Assembly (NCBI RefSeq): GCF_003403015.1
Contig: NZ_QURL01000004.1
Coordinates: forward strand, 434,001 to 498,000
Length of the DNA stretch: 64,000 nt
Reading direction: 5' to 3'
Origin: Fulvimarina endophytica
GTDB taxonomy: Bacteria; Pseudomonadota; Alphaproteobacteria; Rhizobiales; Rhizobiaceae
Below are positions 22,377 through 31,176 of this stretch, in pieces. Within the stretch, counting starts at the first letter, position 1, and every line of letters begins with the position of its first letter. Below the pieces are notes generated by a model. The model saw nothing but the letters and a program-made list of their open reading frames with translations, searched no databases and was not told the origin of the DNA. The position numbers and the translations under genes were made by a program.

Positions 22377-25223
22377 TTAACCGGCAAGGGTGATGGCGAC
22401 CAGGTCGGCGAACTTCGTCGAACTGACCTCCCAGTCGTAGACGGTCGCCTTGCGGTTCCGATCGGTTTCGTCCTGGCGATCGACCTCGTTGGTCAGCCAT
22501 TTGCAGGCAGCGAGCACGCTCCCGGTCGTCGCAATCGGAAATTCGCGGTGGGCGGGAATGTCGGAAGCAAGCGTCGGAAGCCCCATGGCGAGCGCCTGGC
22601 TGATTCCGAGATTGTAGCCCTCCCAGCGTGAGAAGCCGAGATAGGCGTCCGCGGCGGTGTAAAGATCCGTGAGTTCCTCATCGGGAACGTTCGGAAACAC
22701 CGTGAAACCCAGCGCTTCGACCTGGGCGACGTCGTGGGCACTGCCGGCACCGGCGAGGGCCCAGGCCATGCGGTCCGCCTTCTCCGGATAGAGATAGGCG
22801 AATTCGCGGATCATGCGCGCGATCTTGTCGAGCCCCTTGTAGACGCGCTCGTTCTCGCTGAAACGACAAACTGTGAGCACGACGAAGCGATCCTCCCAGC
22901 CCGTCGCCTGGCGGACCCTCTGTCGACGCGGCCTATGCATGGGCGACCAGGCCGGCAGATGCGAATTGGCGAGGCCGACGACGACCGCGCGGTCGTTGAT
23001 GGTCTCGTCCTTCACCGCCTGCGAGATGGCGGCGAGCTGCGTCGTCAACGAGGCGGCCGAGCGCTTCTGGTCCTCCACCTCGATCAGGTAGCTGCGCGTC
23101 GGCTCCGGAAAGAAATCCGCGGACGGTTCGCCGTAGTCGTAGGACAATACGGGTATGTGTCCGCCGATGAGCGTCGGAATCGTGAAAAACGGCGGTGTAT
23201 GGCAGACGATCAGGTCGACATCGTTGCAGAATGCGTAGACTGCAGCTTCTTTCGAGGAAGACAGCTCGACCCGCTCGCAGCCGGGAAAGGCGAATTCGCG
23301 CTCGGCGACAGGGCCGCCGATCACGATCTCGTAGCCGAGTTCGACCAACTTGCGCACATGCTGCTGAATGACGAGCGGTACGCCGAAGCCGAGCTTGTAG
23401 ACGGAGCTGAGGACGAGGATCTTCTTGCGGGTCCGTTCAGCCCGCAACCAGGGACGGCGCACGCGCGGCGGCTCCGCGAGATCGCCGGCCCTCTCCGCCG
23501 AGAGGTTCGGACTGTAGGACGGGTCGTCAAAGAAATAGCTGCGATAGCGGCTCCGCGTGTAGTGAGCCTCGTCGAAGAACCGCGCCATCGTCTCGCGTGT
23601 GTTGTCGCGCTCGCGCGTCTTCGACTCGTCGTGGATGAGCAGCGGATCGGCGATGTAGATATTACGATAACCGGCCGCGAGACAGTCGAGGCAGAGCTTG
23701 GCGTCGTTCCAGGTGATCGCCAGGATTGGGTCGAACCCGCCGACGTCCCAGAAAACGCTGCGGCGGATGGCGAAACAGGCGCCTGTCATCACCGTCATCT
23801 CGCGAGTATGGTCGCGATCGACGATATCTTCGGCCGGCCGATGGTTGGAGAGGTGCCTGATCGTTCCCATCCCGACGCCGGCAGCGCAGCCGGCGTGCTG
23901 CAGAGTTCCGTCCGGGAAAAGGAGCTTGCCACCGACGACGCCGGTCTCTTCGCGCTGCGCCTGCGCGACGAGTTTGCTCAGCCACTGCGGATCGATGACG
24001 ACGGTGTCGTTGTTCAGGAAGACGAGGATGTCCCGCTCGGTCTGTTGCGCGCCGAAATTGTTGATCTTGGAGAAGTTGAATTTGTGCGGATAGGCGATGA
24101 CCCGGACATTGGAGAGGCGTGACAGTTCTCCGAAATAATCGCGCGTCTCGTCGAGCTTCGAATTGTTGTCGAGCACGATGACTTCGAACAGGTCACGGGC
24201 GTAGGACGTCTTCTCGAGAATGCTCTCGATGCACGGCCTCAGATAGCCGACGCCATCCTTGGTGGGGATGATGATCGAGACGCTCGGTCCGTGGTCCGAC
24301 GGGGCGGGAAAGGGCCTCGCCCTGCGGTCGACCGTCCGCAGCATGTGGTAGAGGACGAAGGGAACGTGCTCGACCTTGCCGCTTGCGCCGATCGCGGCGA
24401 TCAGGCGGTCGAATGCCTCCGGGTCTTCGAAAGACGCCGCGCCGATCGGTTCACGATCGAGGTCCGGCTTTCCGGCAACGAGAACGCAGTCGCCTATGTA
24501 GTTGAAGTGCGAGAGGTAGAGCGGCGAGTACTGCGGCTTGAACTGCGGATCCCTGCGGACGCCGTCCCCGTCCATCCGATCGTTGTCGGCATAGACGAGG
24601 CTCGCGCCCGTGCGCACGGCCGCTTCGATCAGCATGTAGAGGCTGAGCGGATTGAGGAGAACCGGGCCACGGCACAGGAGCGTCGGCTGGTTCTCGGCAA
24701 GGAGCGCTTCGAGCCTGGCGCCACCCTTCGAGATGGTGATGTTCGGTTCGTCAGCGAGCCGCGCCCTCAGAGCGCTCGTTTCGCTCTCGCTGAGATCGTT
24801 CGGGAGGACCAGAACGGCATTCCACCGCTCGTGAATCGAGGAGCGCCAACCCTCCACCATTCGTCCGACCAGTGGCACGTCGGAATGACCGATGAACGAG
24901 ACGATACGGATCTCGGGAAGGTCGAGGCTGCGATGATGGGCCTTCGCGGCCCGCAAATGCTGATCTTTCAGAATGTCGAATCGATCGAGCCAGGCCTCAT
25001 ACGTCAAGGGCGGCGACAAAAGCGCCGATCCGTCTTTCGACTGAAGTGCGAGCGCGAGTGTGACGATGCGGGTCTTGATCCCGGACAGGCCCTCGCTCCG
25101 ACCGACCGAGATGGTCTTTCGCGCGAGCCGGATGATGTTCAGTCGTCCGTTCGACGTCTTCGAGAGCATGCGCGTCGCATAGCGGACTGTGCGCAGACGC
25201 CGCCTGATTTTGTCGATTGCCAT
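22377..25223 (-). CDS. Large multidomain glycosyltransferase (GT2-like, GT2, GT4)
   Basis: A 948-residue protein from ATG 25221-25223; an upstream start adds 84 unlikely residues. Residues about 100-300 are a degenerate GT2-type domain with YADND near 211-215 and FKPQYSPLYLSHFNYIGD, as in two-domain rhamnosyltransferase-type proteins. Residues 313-545 are an intact GT2 fold (PSVSIIIPTKD, VLDNNS, and NND near 405-407 as the metal motif). Residues about 600-948 are a GT4-type domain (FVVLTVCRFSENERVYKGLD, FSRWEGYNLGISQALAMGLP). It probably adds two or more sugars to a surface polysaccharide at the inner membrane. It stands alone, divergent from the next GT genes. Which sugars is unknown. Confidence 0.85.
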   Translation of the reverse strand: MAIDKIRRRLRTVRYATRMLSKTSNGRLNIIRLARKTISVGRSEGLSGIKTRIVTLALALQSKDGSALLSPPLTYEAWLDRFDILKDQHLRAAKAHHRSLDLPEIRIVSFIGHSDVPLVGRMVEGWRSSIHERWNAVLVLPNDLSESETSALRARLADEPNITISKGGARLEALLAENQPTLLCRGPVLLNPLSLYMLIEAAVRTGASLVYADNDRMDGDGVRRDPQFKPQYSPLYLSHFNYIGDCVLVAGKPDLDREPIGAASFEDPEAFDRLIAAIGASGKVEHVPFVLYHMLRTVDRRARPFPAPSDHGPSVSIIIPTKDGVGYLRPCIESILEKTSYARDLFEVIVLDNNSKLDETRDYFGELSRLSNVRVIAYPHKFNFSKINNFGAQQTERDILVFLNNDTVVIDPQWLSKLVAQAQREETGVVGGKLLFPDGTLQHAGCAAGVGMGTIRHLSNHRPAEDIVDRDHTREMTVMTGACFAIRRSVFWDVGGFDPILAITWNDAKLCLDCLAAGYRNIYIADPLLIHDESKTRERDNTRETMARFFDEAHYTRSRYRSYFFDDPSYSPNLSAERAGDLAEPPRVRRPWLRAERTRKKILVLSSVYKLGFGVPLVIQQHVRKLVELGYEIVIGGPVAEREFAFPGCERVELSSSKEAAVYAFCNDVDLIVCHTPPFFTIPTLIGGHIPVLSYDYGEPSADFFPEPTRSYLIEVEDQKRSAASLTTQLAAISQAVKDETINDRAVVVGLANSHLPAWSPMHRPRRQRVRQATGWEDRFVVLTVCRFSENERVYKGLDKIARMIREFAYLYPEKADRMAWALAGAGSAHDVAQVEALGFTVFPNVPDEELTDLYTAADAYLGFSRWEGYNLGISQALAMGLPTLASDIPAHREFPIATTGSVLAACKWLTNEVDRQDETDRNRKATVYDWEVSSTKFADLVAITLAG

Positions 25224-25492
25224 GTATAATGATTCCAACCTGTGTCCTTCGGGGGGGTACAAAGCCACACTCGAAGGCGCTTCCGCAACGTTTTGCGCGC
25301 CGCCCGCATCTCCGCCGCGCCGCAGCGCCATATCATGACACCGGAACGTGTCTGCCGCGGCATTTGCTCCAATCCGCGGACCGGCTTTCGCCCTTGCCCC
25401 GGCAGCCACCCCCGTCCTATAGAGGAAAACAGCGTTCGGGCTCGTCGCCGGCGCCTCTTCGAGCGTCGGCATCAATCAAGAGACGGCGAGAA

Positions 25493-25840
25493 ATGGCTGA
25501 CGGGAGCCGTCGGTCGGTCGAGACTTCGATGCAGAGACTTATCCGATTTCTTCCCTTACCGCTCCGACGCCTGTTGAAACGGTTCATCCGTCTCATCGTC
25601 GGCTTTCTAACGCGGCATCCGAGCCTTCATCGCATGATGAAGCGCACCTATCGAACCCTGCCCGGCCTCCAGAGCGCCGGGCGGCGTCTGGCCTTCGCCT
25701 CGCTCCCGCCGTCGCAGTCTGGAACGGCGAGCGGCAACATCGGTGTCAGGAGGCCGGGCTATCAGTTCCAGCCAGCTCCCGTCGGACCCAATGGCGTGGT
25801 CACGGTCGAGGCTCTCTACCATCTTTCTCGGTCGCTCTGA
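25493..25840 (+). CDS. Short basic amphipathic protein before GT4 genes
   Basis: A 115-residue protein from ATG 25493; an internal ATG at 25529 is a possible start. The part MQRLIRFLPLPLRRLLKRFI...TRHPSLHRMMKRTYRTLPGL is strongly basic and amphipathic, of the kind found as a membrane-binding N-terminus of alphaproteobacterial GT4 enzymes. The rest is unordered, Pro/Gly-rich, and ends ALYHLSRSL. It stops six bases before the next GT gene. It may be a detached membrane anchor of that enzyme, split by an old frame change, or a separate partner. Confidence 0.55.
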   Translation: MADGSRRSVETSMQRLIRFLPLPLRRLLKRFIRLIVGFLTRHPSLHRMMKRTYRTLPGLQSAGRRLAFASLPPSQSGTASGNIGVRRPGYQFQPAPVGPNGVVTVEALYHLSRSL

Positions 25841-25846
25841 GGACTC

Positions 25847-27016
25847 ATGACGATCTTCTTGAGTGAAGCCGTCGGACAGGAGCGATTGCCGTTCGGCCTG
25901 AACGATGGGTCGGAAAGCAACGCGCGGACGCATTGGAAGCTTCTGGCCGAAGCCTATCGCCGCAGCTTCATCGCAGCGGGCCATACTGTCACGCCGGTCC
26001 TCAGACCCGAGATCTACCAAAGCGAGATCGCCCGACGCACGCTCGCAATTGGTCCGGACGACTGGCACCTCTGCGTCAAGCCGGTGACGCATTTCCGCCC
26101 GTTTCACGGTCTTACGAACGTTCTCGTCTATGACGAACCCGATCCGGCATTCCTGGACGCTGTCGATCCGGGCTCGCGGACGGGCGCCCTTCAAGATCCT
26201 TTCCATCTTCTTCGCCAGGCAGACCTGGTCCTGTGCCCGACCAGCCATGCCACGAGGCGGTTGCGAGCAGCGGGGATCGAACGAACGGCGACCCTGCCCC
26301 CAATGCTGTCGGCCCCGACGGTCCCGGTGCTCGACTTCGGTGAGGCTGCGAACGGTTCCGAGCGCCCCGTCATCTTCGCGACCGCCAGCGACAGGGAGGG
26401 GATGGTCAGAAATCTGGCGCCCGTGATCGAAGGATTCGTCCAGGCCCGCCGCCATCGCTCCGAAATCCACCTCGTCGTCAACGTGATCAGCGGTCGGACG
26501 CGCTCCCAGGCGGATCTGCGGAACGAGGCGACCCAGCGCATCGGCTTCGATTGTCTCGACAGCGCCATCACCTTCCTTTCGGCCGATCCGAGCGGCGAAG
26601 CCCGTGGCGACTGGCTGGCCGGCTGCGACTACTTCCTGTGGACCGGCCCGTCGGGCGGCCTGCCGATTCCCCTGTGCGAAGCGATGCTTGCCGCGATTCC
26701 CGCAATGACCATCACGACCGGGGATCTGACCGAAGTGCTCGGCGAAACGTCGACATTGGCGATCACGATCGACGGCGAAGCGGCGGTCTCGTCGGAAACG
26801 TCGTCCAAGGACGCATATAGCGGTGTGCCCGGTTCATTTCCGACGGCACACTCCATACGAAAGGCGATCCTTGCGGCCGCGTCGACGTCACCGGATGACA
26901 GACGCATGATGGGCGAGACCTCCCGCTCCGTCCTTGCGGAGCGTTACGGACTTGACGCTTTTCGCACGGCCTCGAAGGACGTCGCGAGACTGATCGGCGA
27001 GAACAATCCGGCATGA
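25847..27016 (+). CDS. GT4-like glycosyltransferase
   Basis: A 389-residue GT-B protein. The C-terminal Rossmann half has ISGRTRSQADLRNE and LAGCDYFLWTGPSGGLPIPLCEAMLAAIP, corresponding to the donor-binding region; the usual E(X)7E is replaced by the GLPIPLCEA stretch, retaining only the second Glu. The N-terminal half (SESNARTHWKLLAEAYRRSF) fits the acceptor side. It overlaps the next GT4 gene by four bases and likely works on the same polysaccharide. Donor unknown. Confidence 0.75.
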   Translation: MTIFLSEAVGQERLPFGLNDGSESNARTHWKLLAEAYRRSFIAAGHTVTPVLRPEIYQSEIARRTLAIGPDDWHLCVKPVTHFRPFHGLTNVLVYDEPDPAFLDAVDPGSRTGALQDPFHLLRQADLVLCPTSHATRRLRAAGIERTATLPPMLSAPTVPVLDFGEAANGSERPVIFATASDREGMVRNLAPVIEGFVQARRHRSEIHLVVNVISGRTRSQADLRNEATQRIGFDCLDSAITFLSADPSGEARGDWLAGCDYFLWTGPSGGLPIPLCEAMLAAIPAMTITTGDLTEVLGETSTLAITIDGEAAVSSETSSKDAYSGVPGSFPTAHSIRKAILAAASTSPDDRRMMGETSRSVLAERYGLDAFRTASKDVARLIGENNPA

Positions 27017-28170
27017 CGTCATCCCGCACACCCTTGGTCGTCGATATCGGGCCTCTCCGCGAGGCCTATTACACCGGCATTCCGAACGTCGTCGCCGAGA
27101 TTTGCGATCGCCTGATCGAGGAAGACTGGCTCGACCTCTATTTCGACCTCGACGGAAAGTGGATCGAGACGTCCGTGCTTCGGCGATGCCTTGCAGCGCG
27201 CAGCGGTTCGGCGCTTGCAGGAGCGGGCGATCGGTTCCGGCCGGCGGCCGACTTTCGCAAGATGCTCGCGGACCAAGGGAAGCTGGATCGCACTGTCGCG
27301 CTCTATACGGATCATCGTCCGGCCCAGAAGCTATGGGCCCGCGAGGGCAAGATCGTGTACGATCTCTCGATGGTTCTCGCCCCGGAATGTCATCCAGAGG
27401 GCTCGGTGCAGATGTATACGAGTGATCTTGCCGAGCAGATCGCGTCGAGCGACGTCCTGTTCTGCATCTCCCGGTCCACGGCTCGCGACGTCGAGTGGGT
27501 TTTCGGGGTGAAGCCCGATCGGATCAAGGTCGCGCTTCTCGGCAACAATGTCGAACTCGCCAAGCCTGATCGCATGCGAGACATGATCGCCGGCAGGCCG
27601 GTCGAACCCTACCTCCTCGTGCTCGGATCGATCGAGCCGCGCAAGAACGCGGCGCTGGTTCTCAAATGGCTCGCGGGGCGACCTGAGGTCTTGAAAGAGA
27701 TGCGTGTCGTCTTCGCCGGCCGACAGGCATGGGGTGACGATTTTCGCCTCCTTGCGGAGCGCAACGGGCTTGAGACGGCACTCTCCACCGGCCGCATCGT
27801 CTTCACGGGCTACGTGGACGACCGGTTGAAGGCCGCGCTCCTGACCGGCGCTGCGGCTCTCGTCTATCCCTCTATCTTCGAAGGCTTCGGCCTGCCGCTC
27901 CTCGAGGCGATGTCGATCGGGACGCCGGTTCTCAGTTCCGTCTCGACGTCGATGCCCGAGGTCGTCGGCGATTGCGGTTACTACTTCGACCCGTTCGACG
28001 TCGCTTCGCTCGATCGCGCTTACGAGGCACTCAAGGCCGACCGCCTCTCGGGCGCGGTCGAGGCGGTCGTCGACAAAGCGAGGGAACGCGCCCAGACGTT
28101 CAGCTACGACAAGACTTATGCCGTCATTCTCGGCGGCTTGTTCCCGTCCGGACGTCCCCGCCCGATCTGA
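27013..28170 (+). CDS. GT4 glycosyltransferase
   Basis: A 385-residue GT4 protein. It begins VVDIGPLREAYYTGIPNVVAEICDRL, has the GxIEPRKN donor loop (LLVLGSIEPRKNAALVL) and the E(X)7E region PSIFEGFGLPLLEAMSIGTPV, which holds both Glu. The Wbd/mannosyl or rhamnosyl type of GT4 shares these features. It is translationally coupled to the gene before it. It ends 190 bases from the convergent gene 28362-30740. The sugar cannot be read from sequence, though GDP-mannose, -rhamnose or -perosamine are made by this locus. Confidence 0.88.
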   Translation: MTSSRTPLVVDIGPLREAYYTGIPNVVAEICDRLIEEDWLDLYFDLDGKWIETSVLRRCLAARSGSALAGAGDRFRPAADFRKMLADQGKLDRTVALYTDHRPAQKLWAREGKIVYDLSMVLAPECHPEGSVQMYTSDLAEQIASSDVLFCISRSTARDVEWVFGVKPDRIKVALLGNNVELAKPDRMRDMIAGRPVEPYLLVLGSIEPRKNAALVLKWLAGRPEVLKEMRVVFAGRQAWGDDFRLLAERNGLETALSTGRIVFTGYVDDRLKAALLTGAAALVYPSIFEGFGLPLLEAMSIGTPVLSSVSTSMPEVVGDCGYYFDPFDVASLDRAYEALKADRLSGAVEAVVDKARERAQTFSYDKTYAVILGGLFPSGRPRPI

Positions 28171-28361
28171 GCCGTATGGGTCGTCGGACAGCAAGCGGCT
28201 TCGAGACGATGCCGAAGCCGGAATTATGTGCGCCGCAACCTTCGAGACGCGGCCATCTTCGACGATCAGCCCGGCCGCCAGGGTCCAAGGACGTCATCTA
28301 GATCGGACCCGGAGGTTCAACCGCGTCTTTGCCCTCTGTCGTTCGAGCCCGAAACCTTACT

Positions 28362-30740
28362 TCACGACGGCGATCTGTTCTCACCGGTCGCACGAGCCGG
28401 ACCGTCATCGGGTCCGTCCATGGCGGACAGGATTTTCTCGATCCGCTTTCGCATGACAGGCCCGACGGCTTCGGGGCTGTATTTCCCGATCTCCTGGGAA
28501 GCCGCCAGACCGCGCCGCTGTCCCTCGCTCGGTGACGCCGCGATTTCGCGCATCGTCTGGATCGCAGCCTTCTGGTCCGGTTCCGCCCATTCCTGACCGT
28601 CCGACCACGGATATTCGTGGCTCCGGATCGGGCGAAGGGTATACGGAACCGGGAAACCCGTTCTGGAATTCAAAAAGTCTCTGGAACCGGAGTAATCCGT
28701 TCCGATGACGATCCGTCCAAACGTCATCGCTTCAGCCATCCCAAGGCCGAAGCCCTCGGCGCGATGCAGGGACACGTAGACGTCCGATGCCTTGATCAGG
28801 CCCAGCATTTCCGAACGGTCGAGATTTCGATCGACGACGATGATCCGCGGATCCGCCTCGACGGCATCTGCGATCCGCTGTTTCATCTCGGGATAATGCT
28901 CAGCCGCGCCGATCGACTTGATGACGAGACCGACCTTTTCGTCTTGCCGCGGAAAAGCCGCCTGAAACGCTTCGAGCACACCGAATGGGTTCTTCCGAAA
29001 GGGTGACGAGTAATAATCGAAACTAAACATGAAGTAGAAACGATCTTCGTCCATCGCGAATGCTTCGCGACCCGGATGATCCCCATCCGTCCTGTCCATG
29101 GCCGGCGGCATCACGAGGATGGGGCCATCGAAGATCGGAGCGAACGCATCCGCAATGAAGGAGTTGGGAGCCCAGATCTCGTCGATATGAACAAGACTGT
29201 CGCGCCAGGCGTCCGGCGCGCGCGGCAATTCCCAGTATGTGCAGAGAATATTGTAGGATCGATCGAGCATGGATCCGTCCACATTGTCGTAGACTTCGGG
29301 CAACTGATCCGCAGCGACTTCTATGACATTGATCGCATAGGCATTGGTTCGATCATACCGATCGGCCATGAACGGACCGAGCAGACGCGTTTCGATGTTC
29401 CTTCGAAACGGATAGATCGCGAACGGTATGCCTGCCAACTCGGCAGCCTTGAGATTGGCGCGGAACGCCTGACCGAGACCCAATGCGCCTTCTGCATATC
29501 CGATGAACAGAACGCCGTTTCGAAGTTGCGCGGTCGCACCGGGTCGTCTCGCGGCGATGGAGCGTCGAACGCGTTCGAGATGCTTCGATGCCGACTTGCG
29601 CAGATGACGGCCGCGGCGCTGAAGATACTGCGCTCCGTGATGTCGAGTGGCGCTCGAAAATGCCGCCTTCCATCCCGACGCTTCCAGCGTGGTGGTGAAG
29701 CTATCGAGAAGAAAGCCGACCCTGCGGAGGTTGCGGATCGCCAGACGCGTTAGAAATCCAGGTTCCTGCTGCGTCACCGCTACCACGTGGTGGCCATCGG
29801 ACTTGCTTCTATTGGACGATACGAGAGATCCGTCGCCTGAACCGGAGGAGGACGAACCGGATTGCCGCAGGCGCCCGTTGCCGGCGCCGTCTTCGACGAT
29901 CGGGACCTCGTGGCGCAGGGCGGGAGGAGGAGTCCTCTCGATGATGCTTAGGGTGACGGCTTTCTGCGAAGAATGGCCCCCATCGGTAAGGAATCGACCC
30001 AGATGTTTGTCTGCAAATAGTCTCTTGTCGTCTTCCAGCCGTTCGATATCGGAGCGACAGGGCTTCTCCGTCTCCCCCGAACCGATGCGGTGCTCTATGT
30101 GCGATCGGGGCAGATAGGCACAGCCGTAACCCGCCCCACGCAGTCGAAACCCGAAGTCGGCATCCTCCAGATGGAAGCTGTAGCGATCGTCGAGGAACCC
30201 GATTTCCGCGATCGCGCCCATCCGGATCCCTGCGAATGTCAGTTCGCAATAATCTGACTCGAGACGCTCGATCGAGCCATCCGGCGGTACGAGATCACGC
30301 TCGAAGGTCAGCGTTCGGAGATCCCAGCAGGCGCGATAGGCCGTGGCGTTGTCGCCGGATTTCCCGGCGATCCGCGTTTGAGCCGGCGCCACGATTCCAA
30401 GTTTGGGGTCATCGGCGAGCGCGCCCAGCAATTCGCGAACGACATCTGTCGTACACATGATGTCGTCGTCGGCGACGAAGAGGAAATCGCGGCCTCTCTC
30501 GCGGGCGATGCCGGCACCGATATTGCAGGCTCGGCTCAAGGAATGAGGATGCCCAAGCTGGACGAACTCGACGCCCGCATCCCGGCAAACGGCCTGCGTA
30601 TCGTCCACGCTCGCCTGATCGAGGACGACGACGATTTCCGGCGGCACGGCCAATGTCGGCAACATGCGTCTCAGGCGGTGTGCGCCGTTGAACGACGGAA
30701 TGACGAGCAAGGACGACTGTAGGATGGTATCCGAGAGCAT
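28362..30740 (-). CDS. Fused GT2-GT4 glycosyltransferase
   Basis: A 792-residue fusion. Residues about 10-235 form a GT2 domain: LLVIPSFNGAHRLRRML, VVLDQASVDDT, and ADDDIMC as the metal-binding DxD, followed by LDDRYSFHLEDADFGFR. A Ser/Gly-rich linker follows (about 290-320). Residues about 400-790 are a GT4 domain with FSFDYYSSPFRKNPFGVLEAF and VSLHRAEGFGLGMAEAMTFG (E(X)7E). It is a rhizobial-type bifunctional surface-polysaccharide synthase piece. Read leftward and divergent from manC. Confidence 0.85.
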   Translation of the reverse strand: MLSDTILQSSLLVIPSFNGAHRLRRMLPTLAVPPEIVVVLDQASVDDTQAVCRDAGVEFVQLGHPHSLSRACNIGAGIARERGRDFLFVADDDIMCTTDVVRELLGALADDPKLGIVAPAQTRIAGKSGDNATAYRACWDLRTLTFERDLVPPDGSIERLESDYCELTFAGIRMGAIAEIGFLDDRYSFHLEDADFGFRLRGAGYGCAYLPRSHIEHRIGSGETEKPCRSDIERLEDDKRLFADKHLGRFLTDGGHSSQKAVTLSIIERTPPPALRHEVPIVEDGAGNGRLRQSGSSSSGSGDGSLVSSNRSKSDGHHVVAVTQQEPGFLTRLAIRNLRRVGFLLDSFTTTLEASGWKAAFSSATRHHGAQYLQRRGRHLRKSASKHLERVRRSIAARRPGATAQLRNGVLFIGYAEGALGLGQAFRANLKAAELAGIPFAIYPFRRNIETRLLGPFMADRYDRTNAYAINVIEVAADQLPEVYDNVDGSMLDRSYNILCTYWELPRAPDAWRDSLVHIDEIWAPNSFIADAFAPIFDGPILVMPPAMDRTDGDHPGREAFAMDEDRFYFMFSFDYYSSPFRKNPFGVLEAFQAAFPRQDEKVGLVIKSIGAAEHYPEMKQRIADAVEADPRIIVVDRNLDRSEMLGLIKASDVYVSLHRAEGFGLGMAEAMTFGRIVIGTDYSGSRDFLNSRTGFPVPYTLRPIRSHEYPWSDGQEWAEPDQKAAIQTMREIAASPSEGQRRGLAASQEIGKYSPEAVGPVMRKRIEKILSAMDGPDDGPARATGENRSPS

Positions 30741-31176
30741 GCTCCTGCTTTAACTCTGAAAATGTCCCTTCACAATTCGCAGAGAGCGCGTTCGGCGCTA
30801 CGAGATCGATCGATATCTCTGACGAGACAGAGAGCGGACCGGGGATCCGGACCGGACCGTCAGGATCGGGAACCGGGTTCGGTCAATGGCGGATCGGGCG
30901 GCTGGTGAATGCCGATGGCCTGACCGGTGCGAACCGCCGCCGCTCCGCGCCCGTGACGGTCTCCGACGACCGCGTCCGTTCTCATCGATCAGGATGTCCG
31001 TGCGGACCGCCGGGCCGGCTTCCGAGTCGCCAACCCGCGGAATGAAGCCGTCATCCTTGCTAAAGGACGACGGCTTTTGACTTTGCAAGGCGATGGCCTG
31101 CCCTGTATGGGACACGACAGGAGGCGCCAGTCGTCTCGCAAGAACCAGACCCGACCGAGATTGAGGACATTTGCCA
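30741..31176. other. Divergent leader between GT fusion and manC, no protein gene
   Basis: These 436 bases hold no supported gene. GC-rich short repeats lie near 30830-30870. A strong terminator-like hairpin (31045-31078) stands about 100 bases before manC, with no plus-strand gene upstream of it. Promoters for both directions should lie here; I cannot place them confidently. GAGGA at 31163-31167 is the manC ribosome site. Confidence 0.5.
31045..31078 (+). terminator. Orphan rho-independent terminator in the manC leader
   Basis: AAGCCGTCATCCTT (31045-31058) pairs with AAGGACGACGGCTT (31063-31076), 13 of 14 positions matching, around the loop GCTA and followed by TTTT on the plus strand. No plus-strand gene precedes it within the locus, so it would end a short leader RNA or attenuate manC transcription. 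Confidence 0.7.

Noticed and set aside
22049..22387. Leftward frame after the large glycosyltransferase
   Set aside because: It runs over three imperfect repeats, lacks a ribosome site and has no recognisable product.
25224..25475. 84-residue N-terminal extension of the large glycosyltransferase
   Set aside because: The extra residues are low-complexity, lie in the divergent leader and are not typical of the family; ATG at 25221-25223 fits better.
30886..31080. Short plus-strand frame in the manC leader
   Set aside because: Arg/Pro-rich, ends inside the terminator hairpin, no ribosome site.
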